Positions 53,656 to 64,000 are shown, counted from the stretch's first letter. The stretch: 64,000 nt of DNA from Stenotrophomonas bentonitica (GCF_002887735.1 NZ_PKQP01000009.1:62001-126000); one strand, 5' to 3'. Translations and numbers: made by a program. The notes: generated by a model not told the origin, from the letters alone.

Positions 53656-54350
53656 CCAGCTGCGCCACCGCTGCGGCCCCGGGTGACCGGGCGCCGCAAC
53701 CGGCCATTGTGCGCGACCTCGGCCGCCAGCCCTATGCCCCGGTCTGGCACGCGATGCAGCGCTTCACCGATGCCCGCACCGAGGACACCCCCGACGAGCT
53801 GTGGGTGGTCGAGCACGACCAGGTGTTCACCCTGGGCCAGGCCGGCAAGGACGAGCACGTGCTCGCCCCCGGCGATATTCCCGTTCTGCATGTCGACCGC
53901 GGCGGCCAGGTGACCTACCACGGCCCCGGCCAGCTGGTGATCTACCCGCTGCTGCAGCTGCGTCGGCTGGGGATCGGCGTGCGCGACTACGTCTGCCGCA
54001 TCGAGCAGGCCATCATCGACACCCTCGGCGACTGGAACATCGGCGCCGAGCGGCTGGAGGGCGCGCCCGGGGTCTACGTGGGCGGGGCGAAGGTCGCCGC
54101 CCTGGGCATCCGCGTCCGCCGTGGCTGCACCTTCCATGGCCTGTCCTTCAATGTGGCCATGGACCTGGAACCGTTCCGCCGGATCAACCCCTGTGGCTAT
54201 CAAGGGCTGCAGGTGACCTCGGTGGTAGACTTGGGGGGACCGTCCGGCATGGCAGCCGTCACGCCGGTGCTGCTGGGCCATCTTGCCCGCCAGTTCGGCC
54301 TGGCCCTCGAGCCGGCCGCTGAATTACCCGATTTGACTGACGCGGCGTGA
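53643..54350 (+). CDS. lipB: Octanoyltransferase (lipoyl(octanoyl)-ACP transferase)
   Basis: A 235-residue acyltransferase that moves octanoate from acyl carrier protein to lipoyl domains. The [18 protein letters not shown] motif is at about 86-103. The catalytic pair is Lys150 in [10 protein letters not shown] and Cys184 in [14 protein letters not shown]. The start is GTG at 53643, within ybeD; a later start would cut into the family-like segment from residue 20. Translationally coupled to ybeD. lipA follows 18 bases later. Confidence 0.93.
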   Translation: MDAVTSCATAAAPGDRAPQPAIVRDLGRQPYAPVWHAMQRFTDARTEDTPDELWVVEHDQVFTLGQAGKDEHVLAPGDIPVLHVDRGGQVTYHGPGQLVIYPLLQLRRLGIGVRDYVCRIEQAIIDTLGDWNIGAERLEGAPGVYVGGAKVAALGIRVRRGCTFHGLSFNVAMDLEPFRRINPCGYQGLQVTSVVDLGGPSGMAAVTPVLLGHLARQFGLALEPAAELPDLTDAA

Positions 54351-54368
54351 ACGCCGCCGACCAAGGCC

Positions 54369-55382
54369 ATGACTGAAACCACCGCTCGCCTCATTCCCCT
54401 GCAGGTTGTGCAGGGCGACACGCCGTCCGCCGCCCCGTTGCAGACGGGCGTCAAACAGATCGGCGGTGACAAGATCGGCCGCTCCCCGGTGCAGTTCGCC
54501 GACGTGCCGGTGCTGCGCAAGCCGTCGTGGATCCGCGTGCGGATTCCCTCCGGCAATGCCGTGCAGAACCTCAAGGCCAAGCTGCGCGAAAACCGCCTGG
54601 TCACGGTCTGCGAGGAAGCCAGCTGCCCCAACATCCACGAGTGCTTCAGCCACGGCACCGCGACCTTCATGATCCTCGGCGAGGTCTGCACCCGCCGCTG
54701 CTCGTTCTGCGACGTCGCCCACGGCCGGCCCAAGCCGCCGGATGCCAACGAGCCGGCCAGCCTGTCCCAGACGGTGGCGGACATGGGCCTGAAGTATGTC
54801 GTGGTGACCAGCGTGGACCGCGATGACCTGCGCGACGGCGGTGCCCAGCACTTCGCCGACTGCATCGGTGCCATCCGCGCCAGGTCGCCCAACACCAAGA
54901 TCGAAGTGCTGACCCCGGATTTCCGTGGCAAGGGCCGCATGGAGCGCGCGCTGGAGATCCTGGCGACCAACCCGCCGGATGTGTTCAACCACAACATCGA
55001 AACCGTGCCGGACCTGTACCGCAATGTGCGCCCGGGCGCGGACTACCAGTGGTCGCTGACCCTGCTCAAGAAGTTCAAGGCCCAGCACCCGGAGATCGCC
55101 ACCAAGTCCGGCATCATGCTCGGCCTCGGCGAGACCCTGGAGCAGGTCCAGGCCACGCTGCGCGACCTGCGCGAGCACGATGTGGACATGATCACGATCG
55201 GCCAGTACCTGCAGCCGACCGCGCATCACCACCCGGTGCTGCGTTACTGGACCCCCGAGGAGTACAAGGCGCTGGAGGAGTACGGCAATGCGCTGGGCTT
55301 CAGCCACGTCGCCTCCGGTCCGATGGTGCGCTCGTCCTACCATGCCGACCGCCAGGCGGCCGACGCCGGCGTCGCCGGTTGA
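54369..55382 (+). CDS. lipA: Lipoyl synthase
   Basis: A 337-residue radical-SAM enzyme that inserts two sulphurs into octanoyl chains. The auxiliary cluster ligands are Cys81, Cys86 and Cys92 ([13 protein letters not shown]) and the SAM cluster ligands are Cys107, Cys111 and Cys114 (CTRRCSFC). The C terminus has the conserved [10 protein letters not shown] block. Co-transcribed with ybeD and lipB. A hairpin with a UUCG loop follows the stop. Confidence 0.95.
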   Translation: MTETTARLIPLQVVQGDTPSAAPLQTGVKQIGGDKIGRSPVQFADVPVLRKPSWIRVRIPSGNAVQNLKAKLRENRLVTVCEEASCPNIHECFSHGTATFMILGEVCTRRCSFCDVAHGRPKPPDANEPASLSQTVADMGLKYVVVTSVDRDDLRDGGAQHFADCIGAIRARSPNTKIEVLTPDFRGKGRMERALEILATNPPDVFNHNIETVPDLYRNVRPGADYQWSLTLLKKFKAQHPEIATKSGIMLGLGETLEQVQATLRDLREHDVDMITIGQYLQPTAHHHPVLRYWTPEEYKALEEYGNALGFSHVASGPMVRSSYHADRQAADAGVAG

Positions 55383-55387
55383 TCCAG

Positions 55388-55407
55388 CGGGCCCTTCGGG
55401 GCCCGTT
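55388..55407 (+). terminator. UUCG hairpin after lipA
   Basis: 7-bp stem CGGGCCC / GGGCCCG with a TTCG tetraloop directly after the lipA stop; only a short TTCT follows, so termination may be partial. The rest of 55408-55620 is a prc leader without a recognised motif. Confidence 0.55.
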
Positions 55408-55620
55408 CTGCCAATCCACTCCGTCTTTCCCCGGCCGCGGCCCTGAACCGCGGATGGCCGCAGGCCTGTGCCTGCCTGCCGATCCCGCCGGTATTCACAA
55501 ATTTCTCCAACGGCCTCGGTAGGCTGAAGGCCCCGGTGACAAACGCGGCAACTTTCGGCACTGTCGTGGTGTCTGTAATGCACGCAGTCTCTCCCTTGGC
55601 AAGGTGCCACGAGCTAGTCC

Positions 55621-57798
55621 ATGAAATTCAAAGCCCCCGCATTCCTGATGGCCCTGGCGCTCACCGCGCCGATGGCACTGGCCGCCTACGCCGATTCGCC
55701 CGCGCTGCCTTCGGCGGCAACACCCGACCAGGTGACCACCTCCAAGCTGGTCTACGGGCTGCTGTCGGACAGCCGATACGCCTACCGGCCGCGCGCACTG
55801 GATGCCGCGACCTCCAAGGACGTCTTCAAGCGCTATCTGGAATCGCTCGATAGCAGCAAGCAGTTCTTCACCCAGGCCGACATCACCCGCTTCGCCCCGT
55901 TCGAGGCCAACATCGCCACCGCCATCCGCGGCGGCGAGCTGGAGCCGGCGTTCCAGGTGTTCGCGGTCTACAAGCAGCGCGTGGGCGAGCGCGTCGGGTA
56001 TGCGCGCAAGCTGCTCAAGCAGGACTTCGATTTCAGCACCGACGAAAAGTTCGAGTACGACCGCAAGGACGTGCCGTGGGCCGCGAGCAGCGCCGAACTG
56101 GACGATCTGTGGCGCAAGTCGGTCAAGAATGATTGGCTGCGCCTGAAGCTGGCCGGCAAGCAGCCGGCCGAGATCCGCAAGACGCTGGACAAGCGCTACG
56201 CGACGCTGGAAAAGTCGGTCAATGAGTTGAAGGGCGAGGACGTGTTCCAGTTCTTCCTCAACGCCTACACCAGCGCCGTGGACCCGCACACGGATTACTT
56301 CACCCCGCGCACCGCCGAGAACTTCAACCAGGCGATGTCGCTGTCGCTGGAAGGCATCGGCGCGCAGCTGCAGCGCCAGGACGACATGGTGGTGATCCGC
56401 GAGGTCATCGCCGGCGGTCCGGCCGCGGTCAATGGCACGCTCAAGCCGGGCGACCGCATCGTCGGCGTCGGCCAGGGCAAGTCCGGTCCGCTGGAAGACG
56501 TGATCGGCTGGCGCATCGATGACGTGGTGGCCAAGATCCGTGGCAAGAGCGATACCCAGGTCCGCCTGGAGTTCATCCCGGCCGAAGAAGGCGTGGACGG
56601 CAAGCACCACACCCTGGTGCTGACCCGCCAGAAGGTGCGTCTGGCCGAACAGGCCGCCAAGGGCGAGACCCTGACCATTCCGGCCAAGGATGGAGAGCCC
56701 GAGCGCAAGGTGGGCGTGATCAAGCTGCCCACCTTCTACCAGGACTTTGAAGGCCGCCGCCGCAATGCCGCGGACTACGCGTCGGCGACGCGCGACGTGG
56801 CCAAGCTGTTGGCCGGCTTCAAGGCCGACAAGCTCGACGGCGTGGTGCTGGACCTGCGCAACAACGGCGGTGGTTCGCTGGATGAAGCGATCGAACTGAC
56901 CGGTCTGTTCATCGAACAGGGCCCGGTGGTCCAGGTCCGCGAATCCGGTGGCCGCGTCACCGTCAACAGCGACCGCAGCGAAGTGGTCGCGTGGGATGGC
57001 CCGCTGGCCGTGCTGATCAACCGCGGTTCGGCCTCGGCCTCGGAGATCTTCGCCGGCGCCATCCAGGATTACGGCCGTGGCCTGGTGATCGGTGAGACCA
57101 CCTTCGGCAAGGGCACCGTGCAGAACATCGTCGATCTGGACCGGTGGCCGAGTGGCGAGACCCAGCGCTTCGGCCAGGTCAAGCTGACCATCGCCCAGTT
57201 CTTCCGCGTTAGCGGCAGCAGCACCCAGCACAAGGGCGTGGTGCCCGATCTGGCCTTCCCGGCCAGCGTGGACGCCAGCGAGTACGGCGAAAGCACCTAC
57301 GACAACGCGCTGCCGTGGACCCGCATCGCCGCGGTGCCGCACACCCAGTACGGCAACTTCGGCCCGCTGCTGCCCAAGCTGGAAAGCCGCCACGACACGC
57401 GTATCGCCGCCGACAAGGAGTTCCAGTGGTGGAACGAGGATGTCGAGCAGTTCCGGGCGGAGAAGGCCAAGAAGTACATCTCGCTCAACGAGGCCGAGCG
57501 CCGCGCCGAGCGCGAGAAGCAGGACAAGCAGCGCACCGATCGCCAGGCGATCCGCAAGCAGCTGGGCCTGGATCTGGACCCGCTGGCCGACGACAGCAAT
57601 GACGACGGCCTGACCGGCAACGAACGCGACATCGTCAAGGATGCCGCCCGCGAGAAGGCCGCCGAAAAGCGCCCGGATCCGCTGCTGCGCGAGTCGGCGG
57701 CGATCCTGGCCGATGCGGTGAACCTGCTCGAGGCCGACCGCCCGCTGTCGGCCCAGGTCCTGCCACAGTCGACTGCCGCGGGCCGCTGGGCGGACTGA
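55621..57798 (+). CDS. prc: Periplasmic tail-specific protease Prc/Tsp (S41)
   Basis: A 725-residue carboxy-terminal processing peptidase with a signal peptide (MKFKAPAFLMALALTAPMALAAYA). The PDZ-type domain lies around residues 245-320 (IGAQLQRQDDMVVIREVIAGGPA). The GSASASEIF catalytic-serine motif is at 469-477 and the general-base Lys497 is in TTFGKGTVQ. A C-terminal charged helical region (about 600-680) matches E. coli Tsp. It degrades proteins with nonpolar C termini and tunes peptidoglycan hydrolases. Confidence 0.94.
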   Translation: MKFKAPAFLMALALTAPMALAAYADSPALPSAATPDQVTTSKLVYGLLSDSRYAYRPRALDAATSKDVFKRYLESLDSSKQFFTQADITRFAPFEANIATAIRGGELEPAFQVFAVYKQRVGERVGYARKLLKQDFDFSTDEKFEYDRKDVPWAASSAELDDLWRKSVKNDWLRLKLAGKQPAEIRKTLDKRYATLEKSVNELKGEDVFQFFLNAYTSAVDPHTDYFTPRTAENFNQAMSLSLEGIGAQLQRQDDMVVIREVIAGGPAAVNGTLKPGDRIVGVGQGKSGPLEDVIGWRIDDVVAKIRGKSDTQVRLEFIPAEEGVDGKHHTLVLTRQKVRLAEQAAKGETLTIPAKDGEPERKVGVIKLPTFYQDFEGRRRNAADYASATRDVAKLLAGFKADKLDGVVLDLRNNGGGSLDEAIELTGLFIEQGPVVQVRESGGRVTVNSDRSEVVAWDGPLAVLINRGSASASEIFAGAIQDYGRGLVIGETTFGKGTVQNIVDLDRWPSGETQRFGQVKLTIAQFFRVSGSSTQHKGVVPDLAFPASVDASEYGESTYDNALPWTRIAAVPHTQYGNFGPLLPKLESRHDTRIAADKEFQWWNEDVEQFRAEKAKKYISLNEAERRAEREKQDKQRTDRQAIRKQLGLDLDPLADDSNDDGLTGNERDIVKDAAREKAAEKRPDPLLRESAAILADAVNLLEADRPLSAQVLPQSTAAGRWAD

Positions 57799-57834
57799 CC
57801 ACCGGCCGCCACCAGCTGAACAGGTGACAACTCC

Positions 57835-57860
57835 ACAGGCCGCCCTTCGGGGCGGCCTGT
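57835..57860 (+). terminator. UUCG hairpin after prc
   Basis: An 11-bp perfect stem (ACAGGCCGCCC / GGGCGGCCTGT) with a TTCG loop, 36 bases after the prc stop. No T tract; it resembles the hairpin after lipA. Confidence 0.5.
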
Positions 57861-57926
57861 GCGTATCCACCTCCTGCCAACGCGCACGGGTCTATCCTTG
57901 GAGGCTGGATTTCCGCAGGAGCGGCC

Positions 57927-58553
57927 ATGCGCTTTCGTCGTGTACGTTCGATCCCGCTGCTGGCGGTGTTCGCCGCCTTGACCGCCTGTGGCGGCCGCGC
58001 CGCCGACAGCACCCTGATCCGTGAGTCGTTCGACTCCGGCGATACCTATTCGCGCACGGTGCCCGGCCCGCCTGCCCAGGCCTGCGAGGCCGCCCGCCGC
58101 ACCCTGCTCAGCCAGGGCTATGCGATCGCCCGCGCCGGCGATGATGCCGTGGAAGGCAACAAGAACTTCCAGCCCAGGGATGAAGAGCACGAGCAGCTGG
58201 TGCTGCGTATTTCGTGCGCGCCGCGCGGTGACCAGGCGCTGGTGTTCGTCAGCGCGGTGCAGGACCGCTACGCGTTGAAGAAAAGCCCGACCTCGGCCAG
58301 CGTCGGCGTCGGCGCGCTGGGCTCGGTCTCGCTGCCGTTCGGCAGCAATGACGACTCGCTGGTGAAAGTGGCCAGCAGTACCGTGCAGGACGCCACCTTC
58401 TATCGCCGCTTCTTCGAGCGCCTGCAGCAGTACCTGCCGGCAGCGGCCGTGCCCGAGCCCAGCCCGGCTGCCGCGCCGGCGACCGCCCCCGCTGCGGCGG
58501 TGGAGCCGACGCCAGCCACGGTGGTGAGCGATACCCCGGCCTCCCTGCGCTGA
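57927..58553 (+). CDS. DUF2242 lipoprotein
   Basis: A 208-residue lipoprotein. The signal peptide ends in ALTAC. The DUF2242-type core includes CEAARRTLLSQGYAIARAGDDAVEGNKNFQP, followed by QLVLRISCAPRG and VFVSAVQDRYALKKSPTSASVGVGALGSVSLPFG. The C terminus is an Ala/Pro-rich linker. Function unknown; the domain occurs next to envelope genes in betaproteobacteria and xanthomonads. It is followed 22 bases later by another exported unknown protein. Confidence 0.8.
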   Translation: MRFRRVRSIPLLAVFAALTACGGRAADSTLIRESFDSGDTYSRTVPGPPAQACEAARRTLLSQGYAIARAGDDAVEGNKNFQPRDEEHEQLVLRISCAPRGDQALVFVSAVQDRYALKKSPTSASVGVGALGSVSLPFGSNDDSLVKVASSTVQDATFYRRFFERLQQYLPAAAVPEPSPAAAPATAPAAAVEPTPATVVSDTPASLR

Positions 58554-58575
58554 GCGGGCGGGGGTGCGGCGCGCC

Positions 58576-59859
58576 ATGGCAGCAGGATCGCGGCGCTGGC
58601 GCCGCTGTGCGCTCGCGGTGCTGCTGGGGCTGATCCCGGCGGCCAGTGCGTGGAGCGCGGCGTCGTGCGCGCAGGGCGTGCTGGAAGCGCTGGGCTGGCA
58701 GTTCAGTGAGGCGGACGTCGCTGCGCCGGTGGTCCATGCCGGACCGGTGTGCGAGCGCGCCGACCTGCGCCAGGCGCAGGCCGCAGGTGACCTGCGCGTA
58801 CGGCTGCCGCGGCAGTGGTCGGCGCAGCAGCGCCAGGCCTGGCTGCCGACCCTGTTCGATGACCCGGGCACGGTCTGTGCGTATGCATTCAAGCTGGGCG
58901 CGGCCACGCGCCGGGCCACCACCGCCCTGCAGAACAACGACGGCTTCCGCTTCTCGGCCTTGCAGCTGGGCTGGATCGGTTTCGGTGCAGGCGGCGCGCA
59001 GGCCAAGGGCTGGGAGCGCTTCCGCAGCTTCGGTCGCGGCTATCAGCCGGCCGAGGCCAACAGCGCGGCACTGCAGACCTTCTACGAGGGCCGCGTACGG
59101 GCCGAATGCGGGGTCGGCCGCCAGGTCGCGCAGTTGGCGACCCAGCGCGAGCTGTACGGCGATGCCGCGTTCGATCGCGAGTTCTCGGCCGATGAGCTCT
59201 CCATCGGCACCTTCCTGACCCTGCACGAGACCGACAGCATCCTGCTGGGCCGGCACGCCGGTGAGTTCCTGGCCGATGGCAAGGCGAAGCAGACCGCCCT
59301 GCGCGGGCGGCAGGCCTTCGTCGGCACGCCCGGTTTCATCGAGCACGTGTTCGAGCGGAAGTACCTGGACGACATCAACAACCAGGCCGAGAACTTCGTA
59401 GTGGTCGATGTCAGCGATGCCGCGGCGCGCGCGCTGCGCGAGCACGACGGCTTTGCCTACTACGACCAGATCAACCGGCGCATCTGGTCACTGGCCCAGC
59501 GCATGCCGGGCCCGGGGCCGCGCCGCTTCGAGCGGCTGCTGATCGAGCGGGATCCGATCTGGCGGCGCGAGGTACCGGCCGAGCAGCAACCGCTGCTGAA
59601 GGAACTGGATGCGTTGCTGGACGATCCGTTCTACCAGGGGTTCCTGATTTACGTGCATCCTCGCGGTATACGTCCTATCGGATATCACATCGCGCGCCTG
59701 CTCGATCGCAATCCGCGCACGCCGTTCGCGATCGAGCTGGGGCTGCACAATCTGCACACCACGTTGTACCGGCGCTGGGTCCAGGCGCAGCTGCGGCAAT
59801 GCGCGGCAGCGACGGTACCTCCTGTTACACAACCGCATTCGCAAGCTGAGCAAAGGTGA
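58576..59859 (+). CDS. Exported protein of unknown function, 427 residues
   Basis: Signal peptide followed by a Cys-containing N-terminal region (AASCAQGVLEALGW; later VCERADL and TVCAYAFKLG), which could form disulfides in the periplasm. Middle segments include FRFSALQLGWIGFGAGGAQAKGWERFRSFGRGYQPAEANSA and FLTLHETDSILLGRHAGEFLADGKAKQTALRGRQAF. I recognise no named domain or catalytic motif. A GTG 12 bases upstream (58564) is an alternative start. It sits between DUF2242 and gnd on the same strand, 3 bases before gnd, so it may be co-expressed. Confidence 0.7.
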   Translation: MAAGSRRWRRCALAVLLGLIPAASAWSAASCAQGVLEALGWQFSEADVAAPVVHAGPVCERADLRQAQAAGDLRVRLPRQWSAQQRQAWLPTLFDDPGTVCAYAFKLGAATRRATTALQNNDGFRFSALQLGWIGFGAGGAQAKGWERFRSFGRGYQPAEANSAALQTFYEGRVRAECGVGRQVAQLATQRELYGDAAFDREFSADELSIGTFLTLHETDSILLGRHAGEFLADGKAKQTALRGRQAFVGTPGFIEHVFERKYLDDINNQAENFVVVDVSDAAARALREHDGFAYYDQINRRIWSLAQRMPGPGPRRFERLLIERDPIWRREVPAEQQPLLKELDALLDDPFYQGFLIYVHPRGIRPIGYHIARLLDRNPRTPFAIELGLHNLHTTLYRRWVQAQLRQCAAATVPPVTQPHSQAEQR

Positions 59860-59862
59860 GTC

Positions 59863-60765
<903 letters not shown>

Positions 60766-60858
60766 GCCGGACCAATGCGGGCCGGCGAAGGTGATCGTCC
60801 GGCCCGTGGCCGCCAGCGCTGGATCCCCCGGCCAGAGTGAGTGAGCCAGGGCGTTGCC

Positions 60859-61899
60859 TCAGAGCGTTATCCGTCGCCCGCTGCGCGCACTTTCCGCACC
60901 GGCCTCCAGCAGGCGCATCAGCTGCAGCGCCTGCGCGGTGCTGACCGGTGCCTCTGCCACGCCCAGCATCGCATCGCGGAACTGCGCATAGAACGCACGG
61001 TAATCACCGGGCACGTTGTCCACGGTGCTGCGCTGGGTGTGACCCTCGGCGTCGACCCGCACCAGATGCCCGTGCTGCGGGTCCAGGCCCCAGCCCGGCG
61101 CACCCGGTGCGATACCGCGGCGCAGCTGGTCTTCCTGCACGTCCAGCCCGTCTTTCAGATAGCTGCCGGCATCGCCATGCACGATGAAGCGCGGGCCGGA
61201 GGCGGCCACCAGCGAGCCGGCGTGCAGGATCGCGCGGTGCCGCGGGTAGTGCAGCACCGCGTGGAAATAGTCGTTGCCCAGCGCGTGCTCACGCTGCGCC
61301 ATCAGGTCCACGCTGATCGCGCCGGGCCAGCCAAACAACTGCAGCATCTGATCCAGCAGATGGGGGCCCAGATCCATCCACAGGCCGCTGCCGGGCGCAT
61401 CGCTTTCGCGCCAGCGCTCGCGCACCTGCGGGCGGAAGCGGTCGAAGTGGGAATGGCATTCGGCGACGCGACCGATCCGGCCCTCGTCGATCACCTGCTT
61501 GAGGGTGAGGAAGTCGGCGTCATGGCGGCGGTTCTGGAAGACGGTGACCACGCGTTCGGCCGCCTGCGCGGCCCGCACCACCGATTCGGCCTCCGCAACG
61601 GACAGCGCGAACGGCTTGTCGACCAGTACATGCTTGCCCGCCGCGAGTGCAGCGCGCGCCAGAGGGGCATGCGCATCGTTCGGCGTGGCGATCACCACCG
61701 CATCCACCGCCGGGTCGTCGAACAGCTGCTGCGGGTCCGCGCAGATGCGCACATCGGTGAAGCTGCGCAGCAACCGGTCGCGCTGCGAGCTGACGATGCT
61801 GTGCAACGCCAGGCCCGGCGTGTGCAGGATCAACGGCGCATGGAAGACGCTGCCGGCCAAGCCATAACCGATCAATCCCACCTGCAGTACGGCGGCCAT
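60859..61899 (-). CDS. Gfo/Idh/MocA family oxidoreductase
   Basis: A 346-residue sugar/inositol-type oxidoreductase. The N-terminal nucleotide-binding glycine motif is VGLIGYGLAGSVFHAP, and the lysine motif is VLVDKPFALSVAEAE. ATG at 61897-61899 has GGAG six bases before it, so it is preferred to the upstream ATG at 61914. The substrate cannot be assigned. It is convergent with gnd. Confidence 0.85.
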   Translation of the reverse strand: MAAVLQVGLIGYGLAGSVFHAPLILHTPGLALHSIVSSQRDRLLRSFTDVRICADPQQLFDDPAVDAVVIATPNDAHAPLARAALAAGKHVLVDKPFALSVAEAESVVRAAQAAERVVTVFQNRRHDADFLTLKQVIDEGRIGRVAECHSHFDRFRPQVRERWRESDAPGSGLWMDLGPHLLDQMLQLFGWPGAISVDLMAQREHALGNDYFHAVLHYPRHRAILHAGSLVAASGPRFIVHGDAGSYLKDGLDVQEDQLRRGIAPGAPGWGLDPQHGHLVRVDAEGHTQRSTVDNVPGDYRAFYAQFRDAMLGVAEAPVSTAQALQLMRLLEAGAESARSGRRITL

Positions 61900-62069
61900 G
61901 GTGCGCTCCAACATAACGGGGCAGGACAGCGTAACGGCTGGGCGTGCGCGGCGGAAATCTGAACGGTTCGGCAGGAAGCTGAGTGGTTCACGGCAGCGTT
62001 ATGCGGCGCCCACGTCCCGTCCACGGCCCGGCACGGACACTGGCTGCACATCCGCAAAGGAATTCGAAC

Positions 62070-62447
62070 ATGACCAACACGACCCGTAATCTGCTTGCTG
62101 CTTCGCTGGCCCTGGGCATGGTGCTGGGCACCTCTTCCGCCATGGCCAAGGATCCGCCGAAAACCACCGATCATGCCGCGATGACCCACGCCGATACCCA
62201 CGATTCGGCTGAGCCGGTCACCGACAGCTGGATCACCACCAAGGTCAAGACCGACCTGCTGACCAGCAAAAACGTCCCGGGTACCGAAGTGAAGGTGGAG
62301 ACCGTCAATGGCGTGGTCACCCTCACCGGCACCGTTGCCAGCCAGGCCGAGCATGACAAGGCCGTCCGTGTAACCCAGCAGATCAAGGGCGTCAAGCGTG
62401 TCGACGCCGCTGGCCTGAAGGTCGCCGCGACCGCCGCCAAGCGCTGA
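62070..62447 (+). CDS. BON-domain periplasmic protein
   Basis: A 125-residue protein with a signal peptide (MTNTTRNLLAASLALGMVLGTSSAMA). The BON domain covers about 55-120: SWITTKVKTDLLTSKNVPGTEVKVETVNGVVTLTGTVASQAEHDKAV. Such proteins (OsmY-like) are periplasmic and often stress-induced. ATG is preceded by AAAGGA. A terminator follows after 22 bases. Confidence 0.88.
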   Translation: MTNTTRNLLAASLALGMVLGTSSAMAKDPPKTTDHAAMTHADTHDSAEPVTDSWITTKVKTDLLTSKNVPGTEVKVETVNGVVTLTGTVASQAEHDKAVRVTQQIKGVKRVDAAGLKVAATAAKR

Positions 62448-62469
62448 GTCCTGCTGCACCGTTGAACAG

Positions 62470-62494
62470 AGCGCGCCTTCGGGCGCGCTTTTTT
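62470..62494 (+). terminator. Intrinsic terminator after the BON protein
   Basis: 8-bp stem AGCGCGCC / GGCGCGCT with a TTCG loop, followed by T residues to 62494. Confidence 0.92.
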
Positions 62495-62654
62495 GTGCGC
62501 GCTTGCCGGGCCCGCGCGCTGTTCAGTCAGGTGAGCGAGCGCGTATTCACAAAGGGGTGGAGTATATTCAGCGCTTCGCCATCGCCGTGCGGTGCGCATG
62601 CCGGCTGTACGCGCATGGGCAGGACCGGGTGTGGCACCGAGCTGAAGAGGGACT

Positions 62655-64000
62655 ATGGCGCTGGTGTTCAGTGATCAAATCTGGGACCGCTGGCGATTGC
62701 CGGCACTGGCCCTGGCGGCGGTAGCCATCATCGTGGTGCCGTGGCTCACCCTGCGCAAGCTGGCCGATGACAACATCGATGCGATGAACTGGGTCACCCA
62801 CACCCAGGATGTCGGCGTGGCTGTATACCAATTGCAGGCCGACGTGCGCGATGTCGAATCGGCCGCGTTGACCATGTCCAAGGGCATCGATGCGCCTGGC
62901 CTGCGCGAACGCCTGGCCCAGGCCGACGATATCCCCGGGCGGCTGGCCCGGCTGGCCGAGCTGACCCGTGACAATCCGGATCAGCTGATCCGCATCGGTC
63001 GCATCCAGTCCATGCTCGAACGCCGCATGGAGCTGGCCAAGCAGCTGGCCCGCTCGGCGCCCGATGCCGACCAGCGGCAGCTGGTGGCCGACCTGACCAC
63101 CCGCTATCCGATCCGCAACCTGGTCGAAGAACTGCAGGCCACCGAAGAGCAGCTGCTCGCCAAGCGCTCGGCGCTGTTCGCGGCCCAGCAGCGCCAGGGC
63201 GAGTTCATTTCCTGGTCGGCGCTGGTGGTGCAGCTGCTGCTGCTCGGCCTGGTGCTGTGGCTGCTGCAACGCCAGATCCGCCATCGTCTCAGCGCCGAAC
63301 GCGCCTCGCTGCGCGCGGCCGGACGTGCCGCGTCGGTGCTGCACACGGTGCGCGAGCCGATCGTGCTGCTGGACCGCAGCCTGCGCGTGCAGATGCACAA
63401 TCCCGCGTTCGCCGAACTGTACGGGCTGGACGAGGAAACCTCGGCCGAAGGGCTGCCGCTGGACAGCATCGGCGACGGGGCCTGGGCCGATGCGGTGGTC
63501 CGCCAGCGCCTGACCGACGTGCTGCTGCGCGGCCGCGAGCTGTGGGATTACGAACACGAACAGCGCACCGCCGATGACGTGGTGCGGATCATGCTGATCA
63601 ACGCGCGGCGCATGCCGCTGCCGGACAAGGACGATGAAGTGGTGCTGATGACGGTCAGCGATGTCACCGTGCAGCGCGCCGTACAACTGCGGGTGGAGGA
63701 ACTGAACCGCCAGCTGGAAGGCAAGGTCGAGCAGGTCTCGGAGGTGAATCGCGAACTGGAAGCCTTCAGTTACTCGGTCTCGCACGATCTGCGCGCGCCG
63801 TTGCGCCACGTGGCCGGCTTCTCCGACAAGCTCACCCGCCACCTGGGCGACGAGGCCGACGAGAAGTCCCTGCATTACCTGGGCGTGATTTCCAATTCCG
63901 CCCGGCGCATGGCCGCGCTGATCGACGATCTGCTGGTCTATTCGCGCCTGGGCCGGGCGGCGATGCGGCTGCAGGCGGTGGACATGCAGTCGCTGGTCGC
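62655..64000 (+). CDS. PAS sensor histidine kinase, 3' end outside window
   Basis: The frame stays open to the window end; 448 codons are visible. ATG at 62655 with AGAGGGA upstream. An N-terminal membrane segment (about 15-32), a CHASE3-like periplasmic region of about 150 residues and a second membrane segment (about 190-212) come first. A PAS domain follows (about 230-345, VREPIVLLDRSLRVQMHNPAFAELYG), a coiled coil and the HisKA box SYSVSHDLRAPLRHV with His377. The DNA-binding response partner is not in the window. The ATP-binding domain lies beyond base 64000. Confidence 0.85.
   Translation, partial: MALVFSDQIWDRWRLPALALAAVAIIVVPWLTLRKLADDNIDAMNWVTHTQDVGVAVYQLQADVRDVESAALTMSKGIDAPGLRERLAQADDIPGRLARLAELTRDNPDQLIRIGRIQSMLERRMELAKQLARSAPDADQRQLVADLTTRYPIRNLVEELQATEEQLLAKRSALFAAQQRQGEFISWSALVVQLLLLGLVLWLLQRQIRHRLSAERASLRAAGRAASVLHTVREPIVLLDRSLRVQMHNPAFAELYGLDEETSAEGLPLDSIGDGAWADAVVRQRLTDVLLRGRELWDYEHEQRTADDVVRIMLINARRMPLPDKDDEVVLMTVSDVTVQRAVQLRVEELNRQLEGKVEQVSEVNRELEAFSYSVSHDLRAPLRHVAGFSDKLTRHLGDEADEKSLHYLGVISNSARRMAALIDDLLVYSRLGRAAMRLQAVDMQSLV

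Overview
The window is a high-GC chromosomal stretch from a member of the Xanthomonadaceae, most likely Stenotrophomonas. Three things point there. It carries a complete smeT-smeD-smeE-smeF multidrug efflux locus of the S. maltophilia type. Six or more short palindromes are flanked by GTAG (or its complement CTAC), matching the SMAG/REP elements described in S. maltophilia. Gene content and order are typical of Xanthomonadales (YajQ, DUF1415, lptM-dapF-DUF484-xerC-hslVU, mre-rod-lip cluster). I saw no rRNA, tRNA, IS element, prophage or CRISPR array. This is mostly core chromosome with small accessory pieces: a HigBA-type toxin-antitoxin pair, a TetR/metallo-hydrolase pair and several repeats.

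Layout. 1-7222: 3' part of oligopeptidase A, an SDR and a DUF1415 gene on the minus strand, then an aryl-aldehyde/aryl-alcohol dehydrogenase pair followed by an AcoR-like regulator that lacks its AAA+ domain. 7284-12655: YajQ c-di-GMP effector, DMT transporter, metNI, higBA, a lipocalin and a small membrane protein. 12690-18379: two S9 oligopeptidases flanking a convergent aminotransferase. 18612-23368: the lptM-dapF-DUF484-xerC cluster and hslVU with a candidate heat-shock promoter. 23430-30060: smeT divergent from smeDEF. 30100-33632: a low-affinity iron permease remnant, two small unknown genes, a yeast-type cytosine deaminase, ubiE and a GGDEF protein with an altered signature. 33716-40115: M1 aminopeptidase, a TetR/MBL divergent pair with a mirror-image operator, a lipoprotein, a HAD phosphatase and a PfkB kinase. 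40391-55382: the cell-shape and envelope block mreBCD-mrdA-rodA-rodA2-mltB-rlpA-dacA, then lpxR, ybeD, lipB and lipA. 55621-64000: prc protease, DUF2242 lipoprotein, an unknown exported protein, 6-phosphogluconate dehydrogenase, a Gfo/Idh/MocA oxidoreductase, a BON-domain protein and the start of a PAS histidine kinase.

How the genes work together. The largest functional unit is the elongasome (MreBCD, PBP2, RodA) with the lytic and trimming enzymes MltB, RlpA and DacA. It is unusual in having two tandem rodA genes. The 597-base gap after the second rodA has a perfect FNR-type box placed as in a class II activated promoter, followed by GGA-rich hairpins and no convincing ORF. I regard it as the best candidate in the window for an undescribed element, a regulatory RNA. 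The lipoate genes lipB-lipA follow ybeD as in enterobacteria. The SmeT-SmeDEF block is the main drug-efflux determinant.
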